Assembly (NCBI GenBank): GCA_964548175.1
Contig: CAZJQS010000011.1
Span: 45,148-109,147, forward strand
Direction: 5' to 3'
Length of the DNA: 64,000 bases
From: JANQPA01 sp964548175
GTDB taxonomy: Bacteria > Bacteroidota > Bacteroidia > Chitinophagales > Saprospiraceae
Below are positions 7,597-15,697 of the stretch, piece after piece. The notes beneath the pieces were generated by a model. That model saw nothing but the letters and a program-made list of their open reading frames with translations. It was not told where the DNA came from and did not search any database. Each line of letters starts with the position of its first letter. The first letter of the stretch is position 1. Both the position numbers and the translations under genes were made by a program.

Positions 7597-10302
7597 TCAA
7601 TTCACCAAATCAATCAAAGTGCGATAATCATCAAACGGTGCATCTTGATTTTTCATTTCCAGCAATTCCAATAAGGTTTCGCCGTATGCTTCTTCCAGGA
7701 GTTGGTGGGTGAATTCGCAGCGGATCTCGATCCGGCCGGAAGTCAGCTGTTGCAGGCGCCATTGAAGGGTGGTTTGCATTTTTTGCATGATTCTTTGGTG
7801 GACTTCCTGGTGGTCAGCTTCTGAGTTAATGGGGTTGATCTCTTTGAAAGCCAGGTTATTGCGGGCGATCAGGCTCCCTTTTTCGATGATAAAGTAGGCG
7901 GTGTGGGTCCATTGGTCAGCAGGTTCTGTGAGTTTGGAATAGAGGACCAGTTGGAGGTCTTCTTCGTTTTTAATGATCAGTTCTCGGCGGCTCAGTCCTT
8001 TCCATTTAAGGTCGATGACGGCGTATTCGCCGTTTCTTTCCAGGACAAGATCTGCTCTTGCCCTGACGGGGATGCCGATAAAGTCTCCTTCGATGTTTTG
8101 TTCGATCCCGGCTACTGACCAACCGTTGTTTTTGATCAGGTTGATCAGGCTCCAGGCGGCAAATTGCATTTTATTGAGGAAGCTTATCTTCAGGGGTTCT
8201 TTTCCATAGAGGAGTAGTACGGCTCCCTCTCTGGCCAGTAATTTTCGGCCTTCTTCGTTAACCCACCGGCGAATATTTTCCTGCGGCCAATCGAATGGGT
8301 CTTCCCGCAATAGTTTTTCGAGCAGGCGGTGAGACAAATTACCCATCAGCGTATGATCACGGACGATGCTCAGGATGGAGGATTTGTTGAGTTTGAGTTT
8401 ATATTTGAAAGCCCACTGATAAGGGTAATAGAGCAGTCTGTCCAGGCTGCTGTAGGTTTCTTCATCATTGAGGGTCAGTTTTTCTGCCTGGCTGATGGTA
8501 ACGAACGGTTTGGGCCTGCCAAGGCTCCGGGCGGGGATCCTGATCTTTTCAGGTGGATTAAACTGGGGGCTGATCTTACAGACCTGTTCGGGGCGATCTG
8601 TGGAAATGGTGATGTCCTCGAGGTTGTCGAAAGCAGCTTCCAGGTTACCCATAAGAGGGTGGGCGTTGGTTTCTGTGCCGTTATTTTTTTCCGGGATACA
8701 GAGGATCAACTGATCTTGTGCGCGCAGCACGGGATTTTTTCTATGCCAGATGAGCAGTGCATTTTCATCGGCGGGCGACTGCAGGCGGATGCCGGATTTT
8801 TCGAGATGGGCTCGTTCAGACACGTACCATTTCGAGAAAAAGTGAATAGGTTCAGACTGGATGAATTCCCACCAAAGCAACTGGCTGACCGGTTCGTATA
8901 GCGCGCCGGGATGATAGATGAATGGCCAGTGGCCCTTTTCTTCATTTTTAAATTGGATCGGGGCTGGTTCGTAGATGGTTCGGACGATGCGTTCCAGTTC
9001 GAGTGGGGTGAGTTCGGATTCGGGCAGCGCCTCCACCAGTTCGGTCAATCGCTTAGCTTGTTCACTGAGGATCAGTAAAGACTGCTGAGTACTACCTTTT
9101 TCGTCGAACAAGGCCTTTGCCCAATTTTTCAGGTAGTGGAAAATAGCGTGGACCTCTTCTTTTGGAACGGTGCTGCTTTGATCATAACGTTTTCTTTCAA
9201 ACCAGAAGCGATATTGTTCGCGGATGAGTTCAGGCTGAAGGCTTTTGTCAAAAGAAGTCCGCTGTTCTATGTCCTCAAAAAAAGCGGACAAGGTGGCATA
9301 CCAGGCTTCGCTCCGGGCTCCGGGCGTTTGCGCCATTTGCTGGGCCAGCCGGTGCGCCAGTTCATCGTTAAGAGGTTTTATAGGCAGAGACAAGAACTCC
9401 AGTACTTTAAAAGGATCCAGCGGGCGCCACAGAAAGGTAGTGACCAGCTTTAGGATTTGCAGGGCCGGGCGGGCCAGCGAAGCCGTTAGGATACCCATAC
9501 TGGGGAGTCCCTCCTGCAGGAGAGCGTTATCCAAAATGCGGTTTTTGCTGGGCAGCAGGCATACAGGCCGGAAGTCGGGGTTGAGTTGGCCTGTTTTTGC
9601 TAAGAAAGCCGCCATGTCGGTAGAACGGGTCCCTTTCAGGAGGAGCAGGCTTCCTTCGGCTTGTAGGCGGGAGCGCCCTTTTTCGCTGGAGGAGGGGCTT
9701 AGGATTTGTTGAAACCGCCCGAGGTCTGGTCTGGAAGACAACTGGTAGGGGCGTGGAATCGATTCCGCTGCTATTCCTTTATTTTGAAGTTGATCCAGAA
9801 GACGCAGGCAGTAAGGCGGCAGGAGTTCCCGGGGTTCACAGATGCCGATCCATTGAAAGGGTAGGGGGCGGTGAGGGATGAGCTGGATAATGCGGTGCAC
9901 CCGGTCGGCAAAGCCGGCGGCGAGCTTGTTTTTTTTAGCCAGGGTTTCTATTTCCGCCAGGCATTGGAGGCGGTGCGGCACATTGGGGCCGGGTTGGAAG
10001 TCCCATCCGCAAAGGAGCAGTTCATCTCTGCGTTCCAGGAGTTCGGCAGCAGTGGCAAATTGATCTGCTTTAAAGGAGGCCTCAAAAAAAGTAGCAGACT
10101 CCTTTTGCAGGTATTGATGTAAGGATTGGCGATATTGTTCGATGCGGATATAATCGTTATTGGTATTGGCAAGCGTACATCCCAGGTGGCTTTCCAGAAT
10201 TTGGACCAGACCTTTCGGGCCGGCATAATAAACGCCCCCTTTAGTATAAGATGGCTGTGGGAAAAAAGAATCATCAAAGGTTAATCCAAAAAAAACTTTC
10301 AT
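7597..10302 (-). CDS. PD-(D/E)XK nuclease family protein (AddB-like)
   Basis: About 901 residues. The C-terminal third carries a PD-(D/E)XK nuclease core of the RecB/AddB type: Asp in RARADLVLE, then AVIDLKWKG (D-x-K) and the later QLVLYSKL motif. The long N-terminal and middle part resembles the inactivated helicase-like scaffold of AddB proteins (GLTFDDSFFPQP start, CLLPSKNRILDNALLQEG). I see no Walker A motif and no iron-sulphur cysteine set. Such proteins process DNA ends together with a UvrD-type helicase, which is not in this window. The frame is open to 10365, but the ATG at 10302 (MKVFFGLTFDD) is preferred because it clears the end of the upstream gene by 17 bases. Confidence 0.8.
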   Translation of the reverse strand: MKVFFGLTFDDSFFPQPSYTKGGVYYAGPKGLVQILESHLGCTLANTNNDYIRIEQYRQSLHQYLQKESATFFEASFKADQFATAAELLERRDELLLCGWDFQPGPNVPHRLQCLAEIETLAKKNKLAAGFADRVHRIIQLIPHRPLPFQWIGICEPRELLPPYCLRLLDQLQNKGIAAESIPRPYQLSSRPDLGRFQQILSPSSSEKGRSRLQAEGSLLLLKGTRSTDMAAFLAKTGQLNPDFRPVCLLPSKNRILDNALLQEGLPSMGILTASLARPALQILKLVTTFLWRPLDPFKVLEFLSLPIKPLNDELAHRLAQQMAQTPGARSEAWYATLSAFFEDIEQRTSFDKSLQPELIREQYRFWFERKRYDQSSTVPKEEVHAIFHYLKNWAKALFDEKGSTQQSLLILSEQAKRLTELVEALPESELTPLELERIVRTIYEPAPIQFKNEEKGHWPFIYHPGALYEPVSQLLWWEFIQSEPIHFFSKWYVSERAHLEKSGIRLQSPADENALLIWHRKNPVLRAQDQLILCIPEKNNGTETNAHPLMGNLEAAFDNLEDITISTDRPEQVCKISPQFNPPEKIRIPARSLGRPKPFVTISQAEKLTLNDEETYSSLDRLLYYPYQWAFKYKLKLNKSSILSIVRDHTLMGNLSHRLLEKLLREDPFDWPQENIRRWVNEEGRKLLAREGAVLLLYGKEPLKISFLNKMQFAAWSLINLIKNNGWSVAGIEQNIEGDFIGIPVRARADLVLERNGEYAVIDLKWKGLSRRELIIKNEEDLQLVLYSKLTEPADQWTHTAYFIIEKGSLIARNNLAFKEINPINSEADHQEVHQRIMQKMQTTLQWRLQQLTSGRIEIRCEFTHQLLEEAYGETLLELLEMKNQDAPFDDYRTLIDLVN

Positions 10303-10319
10303 GAAGGTATGCGCTTTGG

Positions 10320-10700
10320 CTATCCACCGGTGGCCTTTCTCAGGCGATCCATTTGATTGGACCAATATTGGGTTTGGTCCTCTACTTCGTCCTCTTCACA
10401 GTAATCCACAAGCATTAGTATGGTTTCTCCGGTGACCGGAGAGGTGTCGATATTGAACTGAAGGAACTCTTCTTCCTCTTCGCTATCCTGCCATTTGAAC
10501 TTGACCCTTTCATTTTCGACGTCCTCCACCAGGTCGGCTATCTCAGCGGAACCACTCCAAAAAAAGGTAAACTCTTCGCCTTGAATATCAACTTCATCGC
10601 AGAACCATCGCACCAGGCAGGACGGAGTGGTGAAAAACTTATATAGGATAGTAGGAGAAGCTTTGAAAATAAATTCAAGTTCTAATTTTGATCTTTCCAT
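10320..10700 (-). CDS. START-like (SRPBCC) domain protein
   Basis: 126 residues with the helix-grip pattern of small START/AHSA1-type proteins found widely in Bacteroidota: LELEFIFKASPTILYKFFTT, then WFCDEVDIQGEEFTFFW, an acidic middle (EEEEEFLQF) and a final amphipathic helix (WSNQMDRLRKATGG). The fold usually binds hydrophobic ligands, but the ligand is unknown. It lies 17 bases upstream of the nuclease gene, so the two are probably co-transcribed. Confidence 0.8.
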   Translation of the reverse strand: MERSKLELEFIFKASPTILYKFFTTPSCLVRWFCDEVDIQGEEFTFFWSGSAEIADLVEDVENERVKFKWQDSEEEEEFLQFNIDTSPVTGETILMLVDYCEEDEVEDQTQYWSNQMDRLRKATGG

Positions 10701-11126
10701 ACTGTGTTAATTGCTTGTTTTTTTGACTATTATAGACCATTCTTGACAACCGGGAAAAGAAAAATCAATAGTCGAACGCTATGGTATGGTGCTCCACAAT
10801 AAAGTATAAAAAAATGATTTTTCCAAATAAAATTTTACAGCCTACTCCACCTACTTTATTACTCACTATCATAAAATTAGCACGAATTACTTCATTTCTG
10901 CTTATTGCCTTGACTTAAATGTTGATTTCGCTTATTTTTGTACGCTGTGAACTGTTAAGGAAAAGTTACAAACAGTTTTAACCATAAAGGTGGTTTTCCA
11001 CCTTGCCTGACCCTACATATGAAAAGAGCAAATCAAGAAAACACGTTTCCCATTCATATCCTTCCCCATGGCCTTCTGAACAATTTGATCACTATTTGTC
11101 AAATTCATTAAAAACGCACGAAATAG
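10701..11126. other. Divergent intergenic region upstream of rpoD
   Basis: About 426 bases without a gene. It holds the rpoD promoter (10910-10940) and a leader of roughly 180 bases. No other strong structure was seen. Confidence 0.6.
10910..10940 (+). promoter_or_regulatory. Promoter of rpoD
   Basis: TTG (10910-10912) and TATTTTTG (10933-10940) with a 20-base spacer fit the Bacteroidota primary sigma consensus closely. Confidence 0.7.
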
Positions 11127-11996
11127 ATGAGACAGCTTAAGATTACTAAGTCAATTACTAATCGCGAAAGTCAGTCGTTAGAAAAGTACTTGCAGGAGAT
11201 AGGAAAAGTGGATCTTTTAACACCGGAAGAAGAGGTAGAATTAGCCAAACGAATTAAACAGGGAGACCAGGCTGCATTAGAAAAACTCACCAAAGCCAAT
11301 CTTAGATTTGTAGTGTCCGTAGCTAAGCAATATCAAAACCAGGGGCTTTCCTTGAGCGATTTGATTAACGAGGGTAATCTGGGCTTGATCAAAGCTGCTC
11401 AACGTTTTGATGAGACACGTGGCTTCAAATTCATTTCCTACGCCGTCTGGTGGATTCGCCAATCCATACTCCAGGCTCTGGCCGAACAATCCAGAATTGT
11501 CCGCCTGCCATTAAATAAAGTAGGATCGCTTAATAAAATTAATAAAGCTTTCTCGGAACTGGAGCAGGAATACGAAAGGGAGCCTTCCTCCGATGAATTG
11601 GCCGATATGCTGGATATCCCGACCGAGGAGGTGGAAACTACTCTGGGCGTCGCCGCTCGCCACGTTTCTATGGATGCGCCTTTCGTAGAAGGAGAAGATA
11701 ATTCACTACTCGATGTACTCGAAAATGCCAGCACGCCCGATACCGACCAGGAGCTGGATTATAACCAATCTTTGAGAAGAGAGATCGAACGTTCACTGAG
11801 TACGTTGACAGAGCGTCAATGCGATGTTATTAAATTGTACTTTGGCATAGGCGTAGAACATCCGATGTCCCTGGAAGATATCGGCGAAAAGTTCGGACTG
11901 ACCCGGGAGCGCGTACGCCAAATTAAAGACAAAGCCATCAATAAATTGCGTTCCGCCAACCGCAGTAAGCTGTTGAAAGGATATTTGGGGTCTTAA
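11127..11996 (+). CDS. rpoD: Primary RNA polymerase sigma factor (RpoD/SigA type)
   Basis: The housekeeping sigma factor, which directs RNA polymerase to TTTG/TAnnTTTG promoters in this phylum. 289 residues, the short form typical of Bacteroidota, without region 1.1. Region 1.2 begins SLEKYLQEIGKVDLLTPEEE. Region 2 has LVVSVAKQY-like NLRFVVSVAKQYQNQGL and FKFISYAVWWIRQSI. Region 3 has RIVRLPLNKVGSLNKI. Region 4 ends with SLEDIGEKFGLTRERVRQIK, the helix-turn-helix that reads the -33 box. It has its own promoter and is followed by a long hairpin. Confidence 0.96.
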   Translation: MRQLKITKSITNRESQSLEKYLQEIGKVDLLTPEEEVELAKRIKQGDQAALEKLTKANLRFVVSVAKQYQNQGLSLSDLINEGNLGLIKAAQRFDETRGFKFISYAVWWIRQSILQALAEQSRIVRLPLNKVGSLNKINKAFSELEQEYEREPSSDELADMLDIPTEEVETTLGVAARHVSMDAPFVEGEDNSLLDVLENASTPDTDQELDYNQSLRREIERSLSTLTERQCDVIKLYFGIGVEHPMSLEDIGEKFGLTRERVRQIKDKAINKLRSANRSKLLKGYLGS

Positions 11997-12053
11997 TCTC
12001 CTCGGGGTCCGGTGTAAAGTCAGCCTGCTTCTTTACAGCGTCCTTCCCCTTCT

Positions 12054-12103
12054 AAGGGCCTTCTTTAAGGAAAAATCACTGGTTTTCTTTTAAGAAGGCC
12101 CTT
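12054..12103. terminator. Long hairpin between convergent rpoD and the Lrp-family gene
   Basis: A 21-bp stem with two mismatches (12054-12074 with 12083-12103, loop 8 bases; base AAGGGCCTTCTT). No clear U-tract follows on either strand, so termination is inferred from position between convergent genes. Confidence 0.5.
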
Positions 12104-12135
12104 AAAAAGCTCAATAGACTGAAGTTTACCTTCCC

Positions 12136-12633
12136 TTAGTGCATTTGCTCCATTGCTGTCATGTCTTCCTCTATCGCAATCGGCCGGTTAATAGATTCCT
12201 CCAAAGAAATGAAGGTCTCCGTTCGCTGTATGCCCGGAACTTCCTGTATGCGTTGGAGAATCCTGCGAAGGTGATTGGTGTCCCGGCAAACGACTTTTGC
12301 AAATATATTGTACAGCCCCGTGGTGTAATGCGCGTTAACAATTTCCGGAATGCCTTCCAGCCCTTTCGACACATCTTCATATAAAGAACTCTTATCCAGG
12401 TATATCCCTAAAAAGGCACTAATGTCATAGCCAAGTTTTGCATGGTCGACAACAAGATTGTACCCTCTGACAATGCCCGCGTCCTCCAGCTTTTTCATCC
12501 TTACGTGAATGGTGCCTCCCGATACAAATAACTGCTTGGCAATGTCTGTATAGGCTTTCTTGGCGTTCCTCATCAGAATCGATAAAATCTGTTTATCTAA
12601 TTTGTCGATATCGCTAATTTTGTTCATATCCAA
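12136..12633 (-). CDS. Lrp/AsnC family transcriptional regulator
   Basis: 165 residues. The N-terminal winged helix-turn-helix reads DKLDKQILSILMRNAKKAYT and LFVSGGTIHVRMKKLEDAGI, close to the Lrp/AsnC pattern. The C-terminal RAM (ligand-binding) domain spans about residues 70-155 (SAFLGIYLD, IVNAHYTTGLYNIFAKV, TETFISLEES). Members sense amino acids and act as octamers. The target is unknown, and no amino acid gene is adjacent. Either of the first two methionines could be the start. The gene has its own consensus promoter. Confidence 0.92.
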   Translation of the reverse strand: MDMNKISDIDKLDKQILSILMRNAKKAYTDIAKQLFVSGGTIHVRMKKLEDAGIVRGYNLVVDHAKLGYDISAFLGIYLDKSSLYEDVSKGLEGIPEIVNAHYTTGLYNIFAKVVCRDTNHLRRILQRIQEVPGIQRTETFISLEESINRPIAIEEDMTAMEQMH

Positions 12634-12652
12634 GGAATTGTTAATTTTTCAT

Positions 12653-12684
12653 CAAAAGTACCTTTTCATTTCTGAATTGTCAAA
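12653..12684 (-). promoter_or_regulatory. Promoter of the Lrp/AsnC gene
   Basis: On the minus strand, TTTG (complement of 12681-12684), a 20-base spacer and TACTTTTG (complement of 12653-12660) match the consensus exactly, about 20 bases before the start codon. Confidence 0.7.
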
Positions 12685-12981
12685 AAAGACGCCGAAATGT
12701 TTGTCTGATTTATGAAAAATTTATCAAGGTCAGAAGTGAGAAGCAAAATTTCAATAAAGCAGCATTGGTGGTTTTGCCATTATTTTTGATTATCAGTTGT
12801 TTATGACGTGTTTTTGTTAAAGGAACTTGTGAAGTAGACATTTCACCACCGCGAGGAGGGCTTCCTTGGGGACAAATATTGGCCGAATGCTTTCAAATTA
12901 ATCCAGACAGTCTTAACTTGACTAAACTTTTTCGGTTGAAAAATATTTACATAAAGATAAGAATAAAGTAACCTGTCCATA
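12685..12981. other. Remainder of the divergent 12634-12981 spacer
   Basis: AT-rich, no gene. TTGACT and AT-rich words precede the protease gene, but no TAnnTTTG box was found with correct spacing. Confidence 0.4.
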
Positions 12982-14637
12982 ATGAATTCAAATTCTCATT
13001 CTGCTCAAAAAATATACATATGGCTGCCTTTTCTTCTGGCAATGGCGCTGGTGGTGGGCATGCTCATAGGTATAAGATTTGACAACAGCAACCCCGTTAT
13101 ACTGGAAAAATACGATGCCATCGACGATGTCCATGGGCAGAGCAAAATAGATGAATTGATCAGATACATCGAAGCCAAGTACGTGGATGATATCGATCGC
13201 GAGGCGCTGATCGATGAAGCGATCCAAAGCATACTGGATGAACTGGACCCCCACTCCATATACATCTCTGCCGAGCAGTTCGAGTCCACTAACGATCCGC
13301 TGGAGGGTAAGTTCGAAGGTATCGGCGTGGAATTTATGATCATTGAAGATACCATCCTGGTCTTGCACGCACTTAAGGGAGGGCCTTCCGAAGCTGCAGG
13401 CTTGCTTACAGGAGATCGCATCGTTATGTTGGAAGACTCCGTTGTCGCAGGAAAAGGGATCGATTTCGAAGGCGCCAAGGCCTTATTGAAGGGAGAAAAG
13501 GGAACAGATGTAAAAATAGGTGTGAAAAGAGGAAATGAACAGGACCTTCGCTTTTTTTCCATTACCAGAGACGAAATTCCCATCAACAGCATAGATGCCG
13601 CTTATATGCTGGATGAGGAAACAGGCTATATCCGGCTGTCCCGTTTCAGCGCCACCGCCTATGATGAGTTTATGCAAAACCTGGAGCAATTGATCGAAAA
13701 AGAAGGAATGAAGGACCTGGTGCTGGACCTTCGCCAGAATCCCGGAGGCTATCTTCCCCAAGCCACGAAAATCCTTAACCAGGTCTTCCCGCAAAGAGAC
13801 AAACTTATGGTCTATACCGAAGGCCGCAAATCCAGCAGGAAAGACTACGTTTCTAACGGGCGGGTTTTCTTCGACCTCGATGACGTAGCGGTGCTGATCG
13901 ATCAGGGATCGGCCTCGGCTAGTGAAATCGTTGCAGGCGCCATTCAGGATCACGACCGCGGCTTTATCATCGGGCGCCGTTCCTTTGGAAAAGGCCTGGT
14001 ACAGCAGCAATTCAGGCTTCGGGACGGCTCGGCTTTGAGGTTGACCATCTCCCGGTATTATACGCCCTCAGGACGCTCCATTCAAAAACCATACGATGAT
14101 ACGGAAGAATACGACAACGACTTCATGGATCGTTATTATTCCGGCGAGCTGCTCTCAGAAGATAATTATACTCCCGAAGATTCTTCCGAATACCTGACCA
14201 GCAACGGACGCGTCGTCTACGGCGGAGGAGGTATCTGGCCGGATGTTTTCGTTCCTTTGGACACCGTCCTGTTTAGCGAGGATTACATCAAGCTCCGCCA
14301 GCAAACAACTGCTTTTGTTTTCCACCATTATGGCAACCGTATCTATTCGACTCAGGAACCTCCTTTATCCTTTAAGGACTTCGATCGCCATTTCGAAGTA
14401 TCCGAAAACGACTGGCAGGCTTTCCTCAAAGAGATAGGAGAAAAAAACATCCATTTCGATAAATCCAAACTTCCGCTCATTTCTTCCAATTTAAAAAGAA
14501 CGATAAAGGCCGAATTAGCCCGTGTTCTTTTTGATGATTCGGCTTATTTTAAGGTTTGGAACCAGCAGGACCCTGACGTTCAGAAGGCCATTAGCGTGTT
14601 GCACGACCCCAGTTCTCTTACAGTACTGAATAACTGA
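12982..14637 (+). CDS. S41 family C-terminal processing peptidase (Ctp/Prc type)
   Basis: A periplasmic serine protease that trims or degrades proteins from their C-terminus. 551 residues. The N-terminal hydrophobic helix at about 11-25 (WLPFLLAMALVVGMLIGI) is a signal anchor or signal peptide. A PDZ domain lies at about 90-180 (GIGVEFMI, GGPSEAAGLLTGDRI). The S41 core has the catalytic Ser312 in DQGSASASEIVAG and Lys337 in RRSFGKGLVQQ, with the 25-residue spacing of the CtpA family. The extra C-terminal 150 residues are common in Bacteroidota homologues. It ends 20 bases from the convergent Sua5-like gene. Confidence 0.93.
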   Translation: MNSNSHSAQKIYIWLPFLLAMALVVGMLIGIRFDNSNPVILEKYDAIDDVHGQSKIDELIRYIEAKYVDDIDREALIDEAIQSILDELDPHSIYISAEQFESTNDPLEGKFEGIGVEFMIIEDTILVLHALKGGPSEAAGLLTGDRIVMLEDSVVAGKGIDFEGAKALLKGEKGTDVKIGVKRGNEQDLRFFSITRDEIPINSIDAAYMLDEETGYIRLSRFSATAYDEFMQNLEQLIEKEGMKDLVLDLRQNPGGYLPQATKILNQVFPQRDKLMVYTEGRKSSRKDYVSNGRVFFDLDDVAVLIDQGSASASEIVAGAIQDHDRGFIIGRRSFGKGLVQQQFRLRDGSALRLTISRYYTPSGRSIQKPYDDTEEYDNDFMDRYYSGELLSEDNYTPEDSSEYLTSNGRVVYGGGGIWPDVFVPLDTVLFSEDYIKLRQQTTAFVFHHYGNRIYSTQEPPLSFKDFDRHFEVSENDWQAFLKEIGEKNIHFDKSKLPLISSNLKRTIKAELARVLFDDSAYFKVWNQQDPDVQKAISVLHDPSSLTVLNN

Positions 14638-14657
14638 TGCTGCTCAACTTCAAGTCC

Positions 14658-15263
14658 TTATTCCGATAAAAAAACCATCTCGTCTTTTTTTGATAGGGTA
14701 ACTACTACCGGAGGCTTGCCTGCCCGCTTCTCCGTCTGTCTGTATCTGGCCACATAGGTCATTTTTTCTAATATAGAAGAACTGATTTCGCCGAAATGAG
14801 CAGGAATAGGATGGCCGGCCATAGTCGGAAAGGCGGCCAGTATAGGACCTCCTAACTCTTGGATGATCTTAGCGCTGAAAGGGTCACGGATGATCCTGAC
14901 CACAACAGCTTTTTTGGGGGGAAAGAGCGCCTCCGGAAACAGGTGTGCTCCCCGAAGAACAATGCTCAGCGGACGGGTATGGTAAAATAATAGTGTTTCC
15001 AGCTTAGGATGTAAGCCTGGGACATAGTATTTTAGCATTTCCAGAGAGCCGGTTAAAATTTCTATTCCAAAAGGCAAGGGCTTTTCTATTAACTGAAGCA
15101 GTTTTTGACAGGAAACCTCCTGGTACAAATCACAGCCCACCATCCAGGTGGTGTCTGTTGGGAAGAGAACCAGACCGCCTGATAAAAGCACGCTTGCAGC
15201 GCCGGCAATGTCTTCATGTGCGATCATGCTGTTAAGCGTATTGGTAGAAGTCAGAACATTCAT
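14658..15263 (-). CDS. Divergent Sua5/YciO/YrdC family protein
   Basis: 201 residues with the YrdC fold pattern: GGLVLFPTDTTWMVGCDL, RPLSIVLRGA, VVRIIRDPFSAKIIQELGGP. True L-threonylcarbamoyladenylate synthases carry a basic KxR motif after the first strand and a Ser-x-Asn motif near PL(V/A)ATSAN. Here those places read IEKPLPFGIEIL and PILAAFPTMAGHP, so key ligand residues appear to be lost. It may be a second, divergent YrdC copy with another role rather than the tRNA t6A enzyme. The start may be at 15263 or at an internal Met at 15227 (MIAHEDIAG). Confidence 0.7.
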   Translation of the reverse strand: MNVLTSTNTLNSMIAHEDIAGAASVLLSGGLVLFPTDTTWMVGCDLYQEVSCQKLLQLIEKPLPFGIEILTGSLEMLKYYVPGLHPKLETLLFYHTRPLSIVLRGAHLFPEALFPPKKAVVVRIIRDPFSAKIIQELGGPILAAFPTMAGHPIPAHFGEISSSILEKMTYVARYRQTEKRAGKPPVVVTLSKKDEMVFLSE

Positions 15264-15697
15264 GAGTGTTTTATTTTTCTGATTGGAAACACAACCAACT
15301 CCCTGGAATGGGCGCTGCTCATCTTATCGGTCAAAAAACGGTTTTGGGATGGAAAGCTGAATGCCTCGTACAGCCGGAATTCTGTCTTTCAGTTTACGAA
15401 CCTATGCTTTGTGAATTTTAAAGTACCGAAAGAACAAAACAATATTTATCTTGAATCAGTCATTCTATTGTGACGAGTAAATGACCAGGCCTGACTTGAA
15501 TCGAGGGGCCTAAAAGTCGGTCGCTTCCTGCCGGCCATCAGGGCGGGCAAGCGCCATGATTTTTTACAAAATCCCTCGTTTGTTCACTTACTTAAATGAC
15601 ACACTTTGAGAAAACAGGATGCTCCATTTGCTTTCTATCATTTAACTCAAATTTCTGTTTACTATTGTATAAAATGACATTTATAACTTTCCAAGCT
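15264..15697. other. Intergenic region with a GC-rich imperfect palindrome
   Basis: About 430 bases. A frame that runs to 15473 is not protein-like. An imperfect GC-rich palindrome lies near 15528-15556 (core CTGCCGGCCATCAGGGCGGG), similar in type to words near 1892 and 38819. A box TACTATTG (15660-15667) is one mismatch from TAnnTTTG, but no TTTG is correctly placed. Confidence 0.4.

Noticed and set aside
15216..15473. Plus-strand frame of 85 residues overlapping the Sua5-like gene
   Set aside because: No domain pattern, overlaps the 5' end of a credible gene and runs through an AT-rich spacer.
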